Below are positions 1 to 9,308 of a stretch of 64,000 nucleotides of DNA, piece after piece (position 1 is the first letter of the stretch; every line of letters starts with the position of its first letter). The position numbers and the translations under genes were made by a program. The DNA comes from an uncultured Alphaproteobacteria bacterium (GTDB lineage Bacteria; Pseudomonadota; Alphaproteobacteria; Paracaedibacterales; CAITNM01), in NCBI GenBank assembly GCA_903893805.1, contig CAITNM010000044.1:1-64000 (forward strand), in the 5' to 3' direction. The notes under the pieces are model-generated. The model ran no database searches, had not been told where the DNA came from, and saw nothing but the letters and a program-made list of their open reading frames with translations.

Positions 1-109
1 CAAAATTAAATTCCCTTCCAAAACTTACATGTCTGCATTGTTTATATGATGCACTTGTGACATATTACCTACTCAAGCTTGTTTTATTGTTAGTTGTATA
101 GGGATAATA

Positions 110-896
110 ATGTTCAAAAAATTAGTTTTATTAGGGGCCATCAGGTCATCCCGCGACGTATTATCCTGCTATTAAAAAATTCAAGAGCATTATAAAAAAT
201 ATTTTTGACCCGCTTACACCTACTCAGTGTGATATTGCTTTAACATTGACGACTGAACTGCCTCAGAAATTAGTCGAAAAAGATTCTCCTAAAGTTATAA
301 AGAATATGCAAGCCAAGGGAGTGCAAGTTATTGCATTTACAGCTTCTTTAACTGGGCATAGAAATGATCATAAAAACAAAACTATTTTTAAACGCCGCGA
401 TGTGCTTCAGAAAATGGGATTCAATTTTTCTTTTCAAGGTATGGTGAGGGTGCACAATGGCTGTCACTGGTCGAGTATATCTTTTGAAAAATATGCTGAT
501 GGCTATCCTATGTTTTATCAAGGTATTCTTTGTGCAAATGGTGAAAATAATGGTATTGGAAAAGGTAAAGTTTTAGAGGCATTTCTTAGTGAATGTTCAC
601 CCCAAATTTGTGATCATAAGTCTCATATTCTTTTTAGCAAAGATAGACAAGTTGAAGCCCATCATTGTAAGGCTCCGAATGTGTACGAGCCAAAAGTTAT
701 CGTAATGGTTGATGACAAAAAAACAAATATAGAAGACGCTAAAAATGTTTTGGCGACAAGTCATCCTAATATTTTATTTGTCGGTATTGAATATCAAGGA
801 GCGTTTGATTATGCACCAAAAGATATTACGGAAGCCGATTTTATAAAGTTCTGGCAAGGCCTAGCTGACCAAGCTAAGAAAATTTGTTCTAAGTGA
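110..896 (+). pseudogene. DUF2608 (HAD-like) protein, N-terminally deleted and frameshifted
   Basis: The body of this reading frame resembles DUF2608, a HAD-like family common in Legionella, Coxiella and other intracellular bacteria. Visible are the second HAD motif (IAFTAS) and the acidic fourth motif (VMVDD) followed by a conserved DAKN stretch. The first HAD motif, DxDxT with the catalytic aspartate, is missing. The main frame opens at about 135 with no normal start; only a TTG at 246 is available. An ATG at 110 in another frame encodes MFKKLVLLG, which looks like the beginning of a signal peptide and then runs into a stop. I infer an internal deletion plus frame change that removed the rest of the signal peptide and the nucleophile, so the gene is probably dead. 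The family call is from motif reading only. Confidence 0.62.
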
Positions 897-959
897 TTCA
901 CTTTCTTCTTTTAGCTAGCTTGTGCTAATATCTAGCAGTTTATCCTTATCTCTTTAATC

Positions 960-1355
960 ATGGCATCGTTGCAATACTTGGTATCGCGAACATTAAAACC
1001 TTTACGCGTTCAAAAAGCGTACAAGGAAGCCATGCTTTTTCATGATTGGGAAACCGTTGTTGGAGCTGAGTTTTCTAGAGGATTTTCTCCTGTTGAGATT
1101 TACAGCAAACCATCAGGCAAGGTATTGAAATTAGTGACTTCATCTTCTGGAATGGCTACTGCACGTTATGTAGAGCCTGCTTTATTACAACGCGTTAACC
1201 AGTTTTTTGGTGCTCCTTACATAGCGACGATTAAAACGACTCAGGGACAAGTCAAAAAGATTTTAAAGAAAAAAGTGCAATTAGACAGTGTTAATGAAGC
1301 AAGCACTCTTGATGAAGCATTGCGAGCATTGGGCAAACATTTAAATGTTAGTTGA
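960..1355 (+). CDS. DUF721 / DciA-like protein
   Basis: A 131-residue protein of the DUF721 family, which includes DciA, the ancestral loader of the replicative helicase DnaB. The conserved DUF721 core is visible: a WETVVG motif near residue 30, an alternating region ending in LKLVTSS, and an LLQRVNQFFG helix near residue 80. The C-terminal 40 residues are lysine-rich and probably disordered. The stop overlaps the start of tatC by 11 bases, suggesting co-translation. No strong ribosome binding site precedes the ATG. A helicase-loading role is inferred from the family. Confidence 0.75.
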   Translation: MASLQYLVSRTLKPLRVQKAYKEAMLFHDWETVVGAEFSRGFSPVEIYSKPSGKVLKLVTSSSGMATARYVEPALLQRVNQFFGAPYIATIKTTQGQVKKILKKKVQLDSVNEASTLDEALRALGKHLNVS

Positions 1356-2100
1356 CCAGCCAAAAGCTATTTATGTTCATTTGACTGAATTTCGTAATCG
1401 TTTAGTTAAAGTTGCATTATGTTTTATTGTATTTTTTGCTGGTTGTTATGGAATCTCTGAAAAAATACAAAACATTTTCATACGGCCTTTAGCCCCTATT
1501 TTAAAACAGGGAAGGTCATTAGTTTACATGAGTCTTCCAGAAGCATTTTTTAGTGAGATTAATGTAACCTTATTTGCCAGCCTGTTGTTGACGTTTCCGT
1601 TTTTTTTAATACAAGCATGGTTATTCTTAAGGCCTGGACTTTTTAAAGCTGAACGTCAGGTTTTACGGGGCGTCATGATCTGCATTCCGGCTTTGTTTTA
1701 CATAGGAGTAGCTTTTTCACAGCTGGTTGTGTTGCCGAGAGCTTTTAGTTTTTTTATTAGTTTTGAACACAAAAACTTGCCCTTATACTTTTTACCGAAG
1801 CTTAGTGATTATATAAGTTTTTCTCAAAGATTAATGTTTGTTTTTGGTCTGGGGTTTGAGCTGCCCGTTGTCCTTTTTACATTGGTTAGTTTTGGTTTAT
1901 TGAGTTTACAGAAATTAAAATCTAGCTGGAGAATAGTGATTTTTATACTGTGTGCTATAAGCGCTGTGATTACTCCACCTGATGCTTTGAGCATGATGGC
2001 TTTGGCCATACCAATGATTATTCTTTATGGGGTCACAATCCTTGTGATACAATGCAATCAAGCTAGAACCAAAAACCATAAAGAATCTTATTATGCATGA
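1345..2100 (+). CDS. tatC: Sec-independent translocase TatC
   Basis: TatC is the receptor subunit of the twin-arginine translocase, binding RR signal peptides and exporting folded proteins across the inner membrane. The 251 residues have the expected length and about six hydrophobic segments. The N-terminal family motif appears as HLTEFRNRL (residues 12-20), and a conserved FGLGFELPVV segment with its glutamate lies near residue 170. The gene overlaps the DUF721 gene upstream and the serS start downstream by a few bases. tatA and tatB are not in the window. Confidence 0.9.
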   Translation: MLVDQPKAIYVHLTEFRNRLVKVALCFIVFFAGCYGISEKIQNIFIRPLAPILKQGRSLVYMSLPEAFFSEINVTLFASLLLTFPFFLIQAWLFLRPGLFKAERQVLRGVMICIPALFYIGVAFSQLVVLPRAFSFFISFEHKNLPLYFLPKLSDYISFSQRLMFVFGLGFELPVVLFTLVSFGLLSLQKLKSSWRIVIFILCAISAVITPPDALSMMALAIPMIILYGVTILVIQCNQARTKNHKESYYA

Positions 2101-3355
2101 TATTCGTTTTATTCGTGAAAACCCCGAACAATTTGATGAGTTATTAAATCGCAGAGGTTTGGCAGCAATGGCCGATCGGATTATGCGGTTAGATAAGCAG
2201 CACCGTCAGATTCTGACCGATTTACAAGCTTATCAAAGTCAGCGTAACGCAATGGCAAAAGCTTTTGGAGATGCTAAGCGTAATGGCGAGCCTACTGATT
2301 CAATTGCTTTAGAGAGCGAAAAAATAAAACAGCATATTGGTATTTTGGAAGAAACATCACGTTTGGAAGAACATAGGCTTCATGATATTTTGGCAGAAAT
2401 CCCTAACCTTCCAGCTGATGATGTACCTGTAGGCAAAGATGAGCATGCTAACGTTGAGGTCTCTACGTGGGGCACGCCAAGATGTTTTTCATTCACACCG
2501 AAACAACATTATGAATTAGGTGAAGCGCTTGGGTTAATGGACTTTGAGACGGCTACAAAGCTTTCAGGTTCTCGATTTGTTTTATTAAAAGGTGCATTAA
2601 GCAAGCTTGAGCGAGCGATTGCTCAATTTATGCTGGACAACCATGGAAACGAATTTGGATACACAGAAATAACACCCCCCTTACTAGTGAATGATGCGGC
2701 AATGTTTGGAACAGGGCAGCTTCATCTTAAAGATGATATGTTTCAAACCAATCATAATCATTGGTTGATTCCTACATCTGAGGTTTGCCTTACAAACATG
2801 GTGGCTGGGGATATATTAAATCCGCAAGAATTGCCTATACGTGTGACTGCATACACTCCATGTTTCAGAGCAGAGGCAGGTGCAGCAGGTCGCGATACAA
2901 GAGGCATGATTCGTAATCATCAATTTACCAAAGTTGAGTTAGTTAGCATTACGACTCCAGAACAGTCAGATGCCGAGCATGAGCGTATGACCTCTGCTGC
3001 AGAAACAATTTTGCAAAAATTAAATTTGCCGTATCGGAAGATGTTACTCTCAACCGGAGATATGGGTTTTTGCGCTAAAAAAACCTATGACCTAGAAGTT
3101 TGGTTGCCAGGTCCGCAAGCATACCGTGAAATTTCAAGTTGCTCAAACTGTGGTGATTTTCAGGCGCGTCGTATGAATACGCGCTACCGTAGTGATCAAG
3201 CTAAACCACACTATGTGCATACATTAAACGGATCAGGTTTAGCTGTTGGTCGCACGCTAATTGCAATTTTAGAAAATTACCAAGAAGCAGATGGCTCAAT
3301 AATAGTTCCTGAAGCCCTTCGTAAATATACTAATTTTGATAGTATTGGTGGGTAG
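2093..3355 (+). CDS. serS: Seryl-tRNA synthetase
   Basis: Charges tRNA-Ser with serine (class II synthetase). The 420-residue protein starts MHDIRFIRENP, a typical SerRS start, followed by the helical tRNA-binding arm (about residues 30-110). Class II signatures are visible: TPPLLVN (motif 1 region), FRAEAGAAGRDTRGMIRNHQF (motif 2 region; TRGMIR and HQF are diagnostic) and LNGSGLAVGRTLIAILEN (motif 3). SCSNCGDFQARR is also typical. It overlaps tatC by 8 bases and is followed one base later by the preferred surE start. Confidence 0.97.
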   Translation: MHDIRFIRENPEQFDELLNRRGLAAMADRIMRLDKQHRQILTDLQAYQSQRNAMAKAFGDAKRNGEPTDSIALESEKIKQHIGILEETSRLEEHRLHDILAEIPNLPADDVPVGKDEHANVEVSTWGTPRCFSFTPKQHYELGEALGLMDFETATKLSGSRFVLLKGALSKLERAIAQFMLDNHGNEFGYTEITPPLLVNDAAMFGTGQLHLKDDMFQTNHNHWLIPTSEVCLTNMVAGDILNPQELPIRVTAYTPCFRAEAGAAGRDTRGMIRNHQFTKVELVSITTPEQSDAEHERMTSAAETILQKLNLPYRKMLLSTGDMGFCAKKTYDLEVWLPGPQAYREISSCSNCGDFQARRMNTRYRSDQAKPHYVHTLNGSGLAVGRTLIAILENYQEADGSIIVPEALRKYTNFDSIGG

Positions 3356-3356
3356 T

Positions 3357-4124
3357 TTGCGTATTCTTATTACTAATGATGATGGAATTAATGCGACTGG
3401 TTTAAAAGTATTAGAAACAATAGCGCGCACTATTTCCGATGACGTCTGGATTGTAGCGCCAGAGCATGATCAAAGTGCGGTAAGCCATTCATTAACGCTT
3501 AGAATGCCATTTCGTATTAATGAAATATCGCAAAAAAAGTATTCAGTTTCTGGAACACCAACGGACTGTGTTTTGGCGGCTGTTCAAATGCTAATGTCAG
3601 ACCATATGCCTGATTTGGTTTTGTCAGGAGTTAACAATGGAGCAAACTTAGCTGAAGACGTTACCTATTCTGGTACAGTTGCTGCTGCTTTAGAGGCCAC
3701 AATTTTAGGAATACCTGCGGTTGCTTTCAGTTCTGTTATTGAAGTTGGTCATCCTGTTAAGTGGGCAACAGCAGAACATTGGGGGCCAGTTGTTTTGGAT
3801 AAAATATTGAAATCTTCTATTGCAGAGCACGTGATGATTAATGTGAATTTTCCAAATGTTGTTCATAAATCTGTAGAAGGTATGCGTATTACACGGCAAG
3901 GAAAACGAAAGTTTTTTGGCAGCATTGTAAAACGAGAAGACCCGAGAGGCATTCCATATTACTGGATTGGACCTGGTAGTCAGCATTATGGTAATATGTT
4001 AGTAGGTGCTGAGCCAGGTACAGATATAGAAGCAATAGGGCAAAAGTGTATTTCAGTAACGCCGCTTTCTTTGGATATAACGCACGACAAGACTTTTGAA
4101 CAACTAAAGGAACTATTTTCATGA
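3357..4124 (+). CDS. surE: 5'/3'-nucleotidase SurE
   Basis: SurE is a metal-dependent nucleoside monophosphate phosphatase associated with stationary-phase survival. ITNDDG at the N-terminus supplies the metal-binding Asp pair, and SGVNNGANLAEDVTYSGTV is the family signature. I prefer the TTG at 3357 as start: it gives an N-terminus aligning with the family's usual MRILxTNDDG and lies 4 bases after a GGTGGG-like ribosome binding site. Upstream TTG (3336) and GTG (3348) codons are alternatives. The stop overlaps the next gene's ATG, and the serS-surE-nlpD-like order is common in alphaproteobacteria. Confidence 0.95.
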   Translation: MRILITNDDGINATGLKVLETIARTISDDVWIVAPEHDQSAVSHSLTLRMPFRINEISQKKYSVSGTPTDCVLAAVQMLMSDHMPDLVLSGVNNGANLAEDVTYSGTVAAALEATILGIPAVAFSSVIEVGHPVKWATAEHWGPVVLDKILKSSIAEHVMINVNFPNVVHKSVEGMRITRQGKRKFFGSIVKREDPRGIPYYWIGPGSQHYGNMLVGAEPGTDIEAIGQKCISVTPLSLDITHDKTFEQLKELFS

Positions 4125-4942
4125 AGAATATACTAGCATGTGTGGCTTTGTTACTGCTTGCGAGCTGCGCAACAAATGAGCAGCCTGCTGAAGTTGTTTC
4201 ATCTATGAAAAAATCAAAGCACATTCCTTTCAAAAGTGATTATTATCTTGTAAAAGCAGGTGACACAGTTGCTTCTGTTGCAAGAAAATTTAACGTTGCA
4301 CCACAAGAGCTTTTAAAGCTTAACAAGTTAAGTGAAGGTGTAGTACTTGTGCCAGGGCAGCGTTTACTTTTAAAGGCGCGTAATAAGCAAGATGAGCAGC
4401 GTCTGGCCGATGACATTACAGTGAAGTCTTTAGATGACCTTGGTCAAGTTCCTCCAGATGGATTAAGTGTTGGTGATCAGCAGCTTCCAGGTGAATTGCC
4501 GGCTTCCGATCTTATGCAGCCACAAACGGCAGTGAATGAACCAATTGTAGCGAATTCAGGGGCTTATAGGTCTCCGGTGCAAGGTAACATTGTAAAAACC
4601 TTTGGACAACAACCTGATGGTAGTTTTAATAAGGGTATAAATATTGCGGCACCTAAGGGTGTACCTGTTAAAGCTATATCTGATGGTGTTGTAAAGTACG
4701 CTGGTTCAAAGGCTGAAGGTTACGGAAACATGGTCATGATTAAGCATGGTGATGGAAAAATCTCAACCTACGCGCATCTTAATAGTATGACAGTAAAGCA
4801 AGATGCTATTGTTACAGCTGGGTCTAAAATTGGAACAGTAGGGTCCACCGGAAATGTTCCGCAGCCTCAATTGAATTTGCAAATTCGAGGTATTGATAAG
4901 CAACCAATTGATCCCGCGTTGCTTATTTCAGGGTTGAGCTAA
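4121..4942 (+). CDS. NlpD-like lipoprotein with LysM and degenerate LytM (M23) domain
   Basis: An outer-membrane lipoprotein: the signal peptide ends in a lipobox, LLASC, around residue 16. A LysM peptidoglycan-binding domain (YYLVKAGDTVASVARKF onward) spans about residues 40-85, and an M23/LytM domain fills the last 120 residues. The catalytic M23 residues look lost: the first motif HxGxD reads NKGIN, and the final HxH reads QLNLQ, while YAHL remains. Loss of the zinc ligands is characteristic of NlpD and EnvC, which activate amidases in cell separation rather than cut peptidoglycan. Its place beside surE matches the surE-nlpD arrangement. The activator role is inferred. Confidence 0.88.
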   Translation: MKNILACVALLLLASCATNEQPAEVVSSMKKSKHIPFKSDYYLVKAGDTVASVARKFNVAPQELLKLNKLSEGVVLVPGQRLLLKARNKQDEQRLADDITVKSLDDLGQVPPDGLSVGDQQLPGELPASDLMQPQTAVNEPIVANSGAYRSPVQGNIVKTFGQQPDGSFNKGINIAAPKGVPVKAISDGVVKYAGSKAEGYGNMVMIKHGDGKISTYAHLNSMTVKQDAIVTAGSKIGTVGSTGNVPQPQLNLQIRGIDKQPIDPALLISGLS

Positions 4943-4971
4943 TTGGCTTACGAATTCGTACAGGTAATTTA

Positions 4972-6492
4972 GTGCATTTAAAAAAAGCTATTGTCACCGT
5001 AGGAGGGTTAACCTTAGTAAGCCGAATTTTTGGTTTGTTACGTGAAATGCTGATGAGCCATTTTTTAGGTGCAAGTGTTGTTGCTGATGCATTTATTGTA
5101 GCTTTTAAATTTCCTAATTTTTTCAGACGTTTTTTTGCAGAAGGTGCTTTTAATGCGGCATTTGTACCAGAATTTGCGGGAGTTCTAGCTAGTGATGGTA
5201 AAGAAAAAGCAAATGAAATAGCAAATCAAGTTTTTAGTTGGTTAACTTTAGTTTTATGTGCTTTTGTGATTCTGGTTGTGCTGTTTACCCCTGCAATAAT
5301 TCATTTGATTGCACCAGGATTTTGCCATACGCCTGACCGGCTTCAATATGCGATTGAGTTTACTCGTATAACGTTTCCTTATATTTTATTTATATCTTTA
5401 GCTGCGTTATTGTCGGGAATTTTGAATTCTCTTGATCGCTTTGCAGCTGCTGCTGCAACGCCAGTGCTTTTAAATATTTTCATGATAGGAGCATTATTAT
5501 TAACGGTTAAAGAGCCGGGATTTGCATTGTGTGTTGGTGTTATGTTGGCTGGAATTGTGCAGTTTTTATGGTTGTATTTTGTGGCGCGTAAGCAAGGATT
5601 TAGGTTGCAACTGCAAAGACCAGTTTTGAGTTCTTCTGTTTCTAAAATTCTAAAGTTGATGGTGCCAGGTGCAATTGGTGCTGGGGTCATGCAAATCAAT
5701 ATTTTTGTTGATATGATACTTGCTTCAACTTTACAGACTGGGTCGCTTTCTTATTTATATTATGCTGACAGGCTTAATCAGTTGCCATTATCAATTTTTG
5801 GAGTGGCTATTGGAACAGCATTGCTGCCAAGTCTTTCAAAAGCACTGCGTACCGGTAATCAAGATGAGGCAATTAGTTTACAGGAAAAAGTGCTTTCGTT
5901 AGGATTAAGACTAAGCATTCCATCGGCTATTGGGTTAATTGTTTTGTCCTATCCTATTATTGACTTAATATATGGGCACGGAAGCTTTTCTGCTGCGCAT
6001 GTTGACGCCACAGCACCAGCTTTGGCAGCATTTGTGATTGGGCTGCCTGCATATACTTTAAGTAAAGTTTTTACGACTGGTTTTTTTGCAAAGCAAAATA
6101 CAAAAACTCCCTTAAAAATCGGCATGATTACTGTCGGAGTGAATTTGGCTCTTAACCTATTGTTAATTGGGCCACTCTTGCACGTAGGCATGGCATTGGC
6201 CACAGGCTTGGCTGCATGGGTGCAGGCAGGGTTACTGGCGTGGAAATTATCTCAAAAATCGATGATTCATTTAAGCAAAGCATTTTTTCACGATTTAGTT
6301 TATGTGCTTTTAGCAAGTTCTTGCATGGGTGGAGTTGTTTATCAACTGCAAATACAAGTGCGTTGCCCTGGTTCTTTCCTTAATGAAGCTATCTATGTTG
6401 TAGGGTTAGTTGGTATTGGGATCCTAACCTATGGTGGAATTTATAAAGTTTGCCTGATGACAGGATGCAGATATAAGAAGAATAGAGTTTAG
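4972..6492 (+). CDS. murJ: Lipid II flippase MurJ (first copy)
   Basis: A 506-residue polytopic protein of the MurJ/MviN family, which flips lipid II across the inner membrane. Visible are the N-terminal SRIFGLLREMLMSHFLG segment, the FFAEGAFNAAFVPEF stretch in the second helix region, and repeated hydrophobic segments consistent with 14 helices. Start is GTG. It follows the NlpD-like gene by about 30 bases, so it may belong to that operon. A second, clearly different MurJ lies at 59654-61183. The two share motifs but little continuous identity, so they are old paralogs. Confidence 0.93.
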   Translation: MHLKKAIVTVGGLTLVSRIFGLLREMLMSHFLGASVVADAFIVAFKFPNFFRRFFAEGAFNAAFVPEFAGVLASDGKEKANEIANQVFSWLTLVLCAFVILVVLFTPAIIHLIAPGFCHTPDRLQYAIEFTRITFPYILFISLAALLSGILNSLDRFAAAAATPVLLNIFMIGALLLTVKEPGFALCVGVMLAGIVQFLWLYFVARKQGFRLQLQRPVLSSSVSKILKLMVPGAIGAGVMQINIFVDMILASTLQTGSLSYLYYADRLNQLPLSIFGVAIGTALLPSLSKALRTGNQDEAISLQEKVLSLGLRLSIPSAIGLIVLSYPIIDLIYGHGSFSAAHVDATAPALAAFVIGLPAYTLSKVFTTGFFAKQNTKTPLKIGMITVGVNLALNLLLIGPLLHVGMALATGLAAWVQAGLLAWKLSQKSMIHLSKAFFHDLVYVLLASSCMGGVVYQLQIQVRCPGSFLNEAIYVVGLVGIGILTYGGIYKVCLMTGCRYKKNRV

Positions 6493-6531
6493 CTACTTTT
6501 CCTGATGGCTACTATTTAGGTATCTCTCAAT

Positions 6532-6555
6532 AAAAAAGGCCGCTTTGCAGCGACC
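6532..6555 (-). terminator. Rho-independent terminator after rplI
   Basis: On the minus strand, GGTCGC pairs with GCGGCC (six pairs, one T-G wobble) around a TGCAAA loop and is followed by six T. The stem is 6538-6543 with 6550-6555. It lies about 30 bases beyond the rplI stop. On the plus strand the wobble becomes a mismatch and no comparable T tract follows, so it acts mainly on the minus strand. Confidence 0.8.
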
Positions 6556-6585
6556 AATTTTTAATTTTTAAATTAGCAGTTAGAG

Positions 6586-7101
6586 TTAAGCAGCTGGTGC
6601 TTCTTCTGCGTCAGCTTTTTTCGCTTTTAACGCTGCTTCTTCTTCGGATTGAGCGATAATAAGGCTAATTGGTGCACGCACTTCAGGATGCAATGAAACA
6701 AAGACTGTGTGAACACCTAAATTCTTGATTGGAGTGGTGATAATAACCTGTGATTTATCAACAGTGAAACCACCTTTTGTTAAACCTTCAGAGATATCAC
6801 GGCTGCGAACCGATCCATATAATTGACCAACTTCACTTGCTTGGCGAATGATAATAATTTGCGTGCCTTCCATTGACTTCGCTACATATTCAGCATCTTG
6901 ACGTTGCTTAAGGTTTGTAGCTTCCAGTTGAGCTTTTTTCACTTCAAACTGAGCCATATTTTCTTTTGTAGCACGTTGTGCTTTTTTAGTTGGTAACAAA
7001 AAGTTACGCGCATAACCAGGAGCTACGGCAACAATTTGCCCCATTTGCCCTAATTTTTCGACGCGCTCCATTAGAATTACTTGCATTTTACGCTTCAACA
7101 T
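6586..7101 (-). CDS. rplI: 50S ribosomal protein L9
   Basis: L9 binds 23S rRNA at the base of the L1 stalk. The 171 residues include the N-terminal fold (MQVILMERVEKLGQMGQIV), the YARNFLLPTKKA signature and the long connecting helix, then the C-terminal domain ending LHPEV. An alanine- and glutamate-rich tail follows. The family usually starts at MQVIL, five residues later, but AGGAG lies 8 bases before the upstream ATG, which favours the longer form. It is the last gene of the rpsF-rpsR-DUF2232-rplI unit. Confidence 0.96.
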   Translation of the reverse strand: MLKRKMQVILMERVEKLGQMGQIVAVAPGYARNFLLPTKKAQRATKENMAQFEVKKAQLEATNLKQRQDAEYVAKSMEGTQIIIIRQASEVGQLYGSVRSRDISEGLTKGGFTVDKSQVIITTPIKNLGVHTVFVSLHPEVRAPISLIIAQSEEEAALKAKKADAEEAPAA

Positions 7102-7112
7102 GGTTTGAGCTC

Positions 7113-8024
7113 CTAATTAAATTTTGAGTAATACTTCTTCTTAAGGCCATATAATGGCTCTACAAGCCCTAACACTACTACAAAAATCATCGGCCAGACA
7201 AGTAAAAATGTTAAGACCATGAAAATTACAGTTGCATAGCGAGGAAGTTGAAAAGACCTTGCCATAAGTTGGGCTATTTCAATGCCGTCAATTAGCAAAG
7301 GAAAGGCGCAAATGCATAAAGCAGTGCGACTGAAAATGCCAAAAATAGGTGAGCCAATAAATAACTGGTTTGCAATGATTAGCCATAGAGACGTAACAAG
7401 TGCAATATCCCAAATGGGAGGAAGAAAAATATTTTGTTTAATAGATGGTTTACGAATGGATTTATTTGATTTCAGCGCTACTGAATAGGCCATTTGAAAA
7501 TTAAGCCAAACCATTAAAAGCCATAAGAAGGAAAATATTCCAGGTAGTACATCGACTAACGAGCTGGGAGATGAAGGAATTTTTGCAAGATTGTTAATGA
7601 CTTCAATTTTTTGAGCAAGTAGATCGAATAAGTGACTATTGGTTAGTTTTAAATAACCAAAGACAATAGAGACCAATCCTAAAAATCGGCTTGATAAAAG
7701 ATGCAGTATGTCTGTTGGTGAAAATTCGTATGCGTTTTTCTTTTTTAAAAAATGCCAGTATAAAATTGCTATTGAGGGAGCAAAGATCGTGATGCTAAAA
7801 ATACCTGCACCAGCTGGTCCGAGCAGCACAATGGAGCCTAGTAAAGGGATGCTGATTGCAAGCAAATAGCTTCTGATTCCCAAACAGATCCCAACATAAA
7901 AAATTGGCAATAGCGCAAAATAATTAACTGCTGCGCCAAGAATAGGAATAAACAGGGCCATAAAAGAAAAGGCAGCGCACAATGCGCCGCCCTGAATAAT
8001 AAGTCTTATGTCGCTTTTAGCCAT
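7113..8024 (-). CDS. DUF2232 multi-pass membrane protein
   Basis: A 303-residue hydrophobic protein with roughly eight membrane segments. Its position between rpsR and rplI and its topology match the DUF2232 (YybS-like) proteins found at this place in many alphaproteobacteria. The start overlaps the end of rpsR by 8 bases, so translation is probably coupled. The molecular function of the family is not established. The segments have the multi-helix pattern of substrate-binding membrane components, but no substrate can be read from the sequence. Confidence 0.75.
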   Translation of the reverse strand: MAKSDIRLIIQGGALCAAFSFMALFIPILGAAVNYFALLPIFYVGICLGIRSYLLAISIPLLGSIVLLGPAGAGIFSITIFAPSIAILYWHFLKKKNAYEFSPTDILHLLSSRFLGLVSIVFGYLKLTNSHLFDLLAQKIEVINNLAKIPSSPSSLVDVLPGIFSFLWLLMVWLNFQMAYSVALKSNKSIRKPSIKQNIFLPPIWDIALVTSLWLIIANQLFIGSPIFGIFSRTALCICAFPLLIDGIEIAQLMARSFQLPRYATVIFMVLTFLLVWPMIFVVVLGLVEPLYGLKKKYYSKFN

Positions 8025-8283
8025 TTACGTATGGCATTAGAGCCAAGAAACGTGCGCGTCGAACAGCAACAGCTAGTAAACGCTGTTTTTTTATGGAAAC
8101 TGCAGTAATACGGCTTGGCATCATTTTGCCGCGCTCTGACACAAATTTCACTAGGATACGAGTATCTTTGTAGTCAATTTTCATGGCATTTTGGCCTGTG
8201 AAAGGGCAGCTTTTACGGCGACGGAAAAATTGCTTACGTACGCTTGGCTTTAGATTTTCGCCTTCTTCAATATAATCTGACAT
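8017..8283 (-). CDS. rpsR: 30S ribosomal protein S18
   Basis: An 88-residue S18, partner of S6 on the 30S platform. It shows the typical core [16 protein letters not shown] and a [20 protein letters not shown]-type stretch with the PSRITA signature, and a basic [15 protein letters not shown]-terminal helix. It lies 10 bases after rpsF and overlaps the DUF2232 gene, so the proteins are probably made from one messenger. Confidence 0.97.
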   Translation of the reverse strand: MSDYIEEGENLKPSVRKQFFRRRKSCPFTGQNAMKIDYKDTRILVKFVSERGKMMPSRITAVSIKKQRLLAVAVRRARFLALMPYVNG

Positions 8284-8293
8284 TTTGAATCCT

Positions 8294-8725
8294 TTACGCT
8301 GTTGGTTCGGTTGTTGATTCTTCCGTTACTGCCTCTGCGACAACTTCGGTAGCAACAACGTCTGGGCGAACTTCTTCACGAACAACATCTTCACGGAAAC
8401 CGCGATTTTGCATTAGAGCAGATGGTGCATTGTCAAGTTCATCAACGCGCACGCTCAAATGACGAAGCACATCTTCGTTGATTTTCATTTGACGTTCCAT
8501 TTCTTTGATTCCATCAGACTTTACAGCGATGTTCATTAGAACGTAATGACCCTTGCGATTTTTTTTGATTTTGTAGGCTAAATTACGAAGGCCACAAAAT
8601 TCTGTTTTTGTAACTTCTCCGTCAAATTCTTTAATGACGTTAGTATATTGCTTTGCCAATGCTTCTACCTGGTTAGCGGTAATGTCTTGGCGTGCAATGA
8701 AAATTGTTTCATAGAAACGCTGCAT
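8294..8725 (-). CDS. rpsF: 30S ribosomal protein S6
   Basis: A 143-residue S6. The typical start [13 protein letters not shown] and the [20 protein letters not shown] core are visible. The C-terminal 35 residues form an acidic Glu/Val/Thr-rich tail, common in alphaproteobacterial S6. AGGAG lies 10 bases before the ATG. It is first in its operon and is preceded by a strong candidate promoter and a structured leader. Confidence 0.97.
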   Translation of the reverse strand: MQRFYETIFIARQDITANQVEALAKQYTNVIKEFDGEVTKTEFCGLRNLAYKIKKNRKGHYVLMNIAVKSDGIKEMERQMKINEDVLRHLSVRVDELDNAPSALMQNRGFREDVVREEVRPDVVATEVVAEAVTEESTTEPTA

Positions 8726-8758
8726 ATTAAACTTTCTCCTTATGGATGGGTACTTAAA

Positions 8759-8805
8759 ACAAGCACCAGCTGCCTAACGCTTTAGGAAGCAAGGACCTTA
8801 CTTGT
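8759..8805 (-). promoter_or_regulatory. Structured 5' leader of rpsF, possible S6:S18 feedback element
   Basis: On the minus strand the leader forms a hairpin at 8769-8790: CCTAA/TTAGG around AGCG, extended by GCT/AGC across one mismatch. An outer helix pairs ACAAG (8801-8805) with CTTGT (8759-8763). rpsF leaders in many bacteria carry an RNA that binds the S6:S18 complex and represses the operon. The location and two-helix form fit such an element, but I could not see its conserved CCG bulge clearly, so the identity is inference. Confidence 0.4.
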
Positions 8806-8813
8806 AGCTTACA

Positions 8814-8842
8814 TTTATAGTAAGAAAAAGGCTAAAAGGCAA
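8814..8842 (-). promoter_or_regulatory. Sigma-70 promoter of the rpsF operon
   Basis: On the minus strand, a -35 box TTGCCT (8842-8837) and a -10 box TATAAA (8819-8814) are separated by exactly 17 bases. Transcription would start near 8807, giving an 80-base leader that contains the hairpins described at 8759-8805. Confidence 0.6.
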
Positions 8843-8886
8843 GAGGAAATTCAATTTGTTGTTCTGCTTGTTAAGAGAGTAAGAGA

Positions 8887-9294
8887 CTACTTCAAACTAA
8901 TAGCGATTCTGTTGAGTGCATTCATTAGAGCTATGCATAATGCCAAATCAACAATCTCTCTGTCGCTGAAATAAGAAGATAATTCTTGTTTGATGGAATT
9001 ATGGTTGGCATCTAAGCTGGTAATTGCTTCTGTCCAACTAAATGCTAATTTTTCGGCTTTGGAAAAACAAACTGAGATTGTCCAATTGCGAATTTCCTCA
9101 ATTTTTTTTGTACTAATTTCTAGTTTTTTTGCTTCATCACTATGTAACGAACAACAATAGGCGCATCCATTATTTTGAGATATAAGCAGTTCGACTAGAA
9201 TACGCAATTCTTGATTCAACGGAGAATTTTTCAAATGGCCGTAGCTTTTATAAAGATTAGCTACCACATCTTTTGATATTTCTTCGTAATTCAT
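8887..9294 (-). CDS. AhpD-like carboxymuconolactone decarboxylase family protein
   Basis: A 135-residue helical protein of the CMD/AhpD superfamily. The redox motif CxxCxxxH is present as CAYCCSLH near residue 45, the arrangement used by alkylhydroperoxidases to cycle a disulfide during peroxide reduction. The rest follows the family: an N-terminal helix, SKAEKLAFSWTEAI after the motif, and a C-terminal helix with MNALNRIA. It probably contributes to oxidative defence, but the substrate is unknown. It lies 14 bases after the MFS gene, so the two may be co-transcribed. Confidence 0.82.
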   Translation of the reverse strand: MNYEEISKDVVANLYKSYGHLKNSPLNQELRILVELLISQNNGCAYCCSLHSDEAKKLEISTKKIEEIRNWTISVCFSKAEKLAFSWTEAITSLDANHNSIKQELSSYFSDREIVDLALCIALMNALNRIAISLK

Positions 9295-9308
9295 AGTTAA
9301 ATTACTGC

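Noticed and set aside
4972-6492. The two murJ genes considered an assembly duplication.
   Set aside because: Their sequences and neighbours differ throughout, so they are real paralogs.
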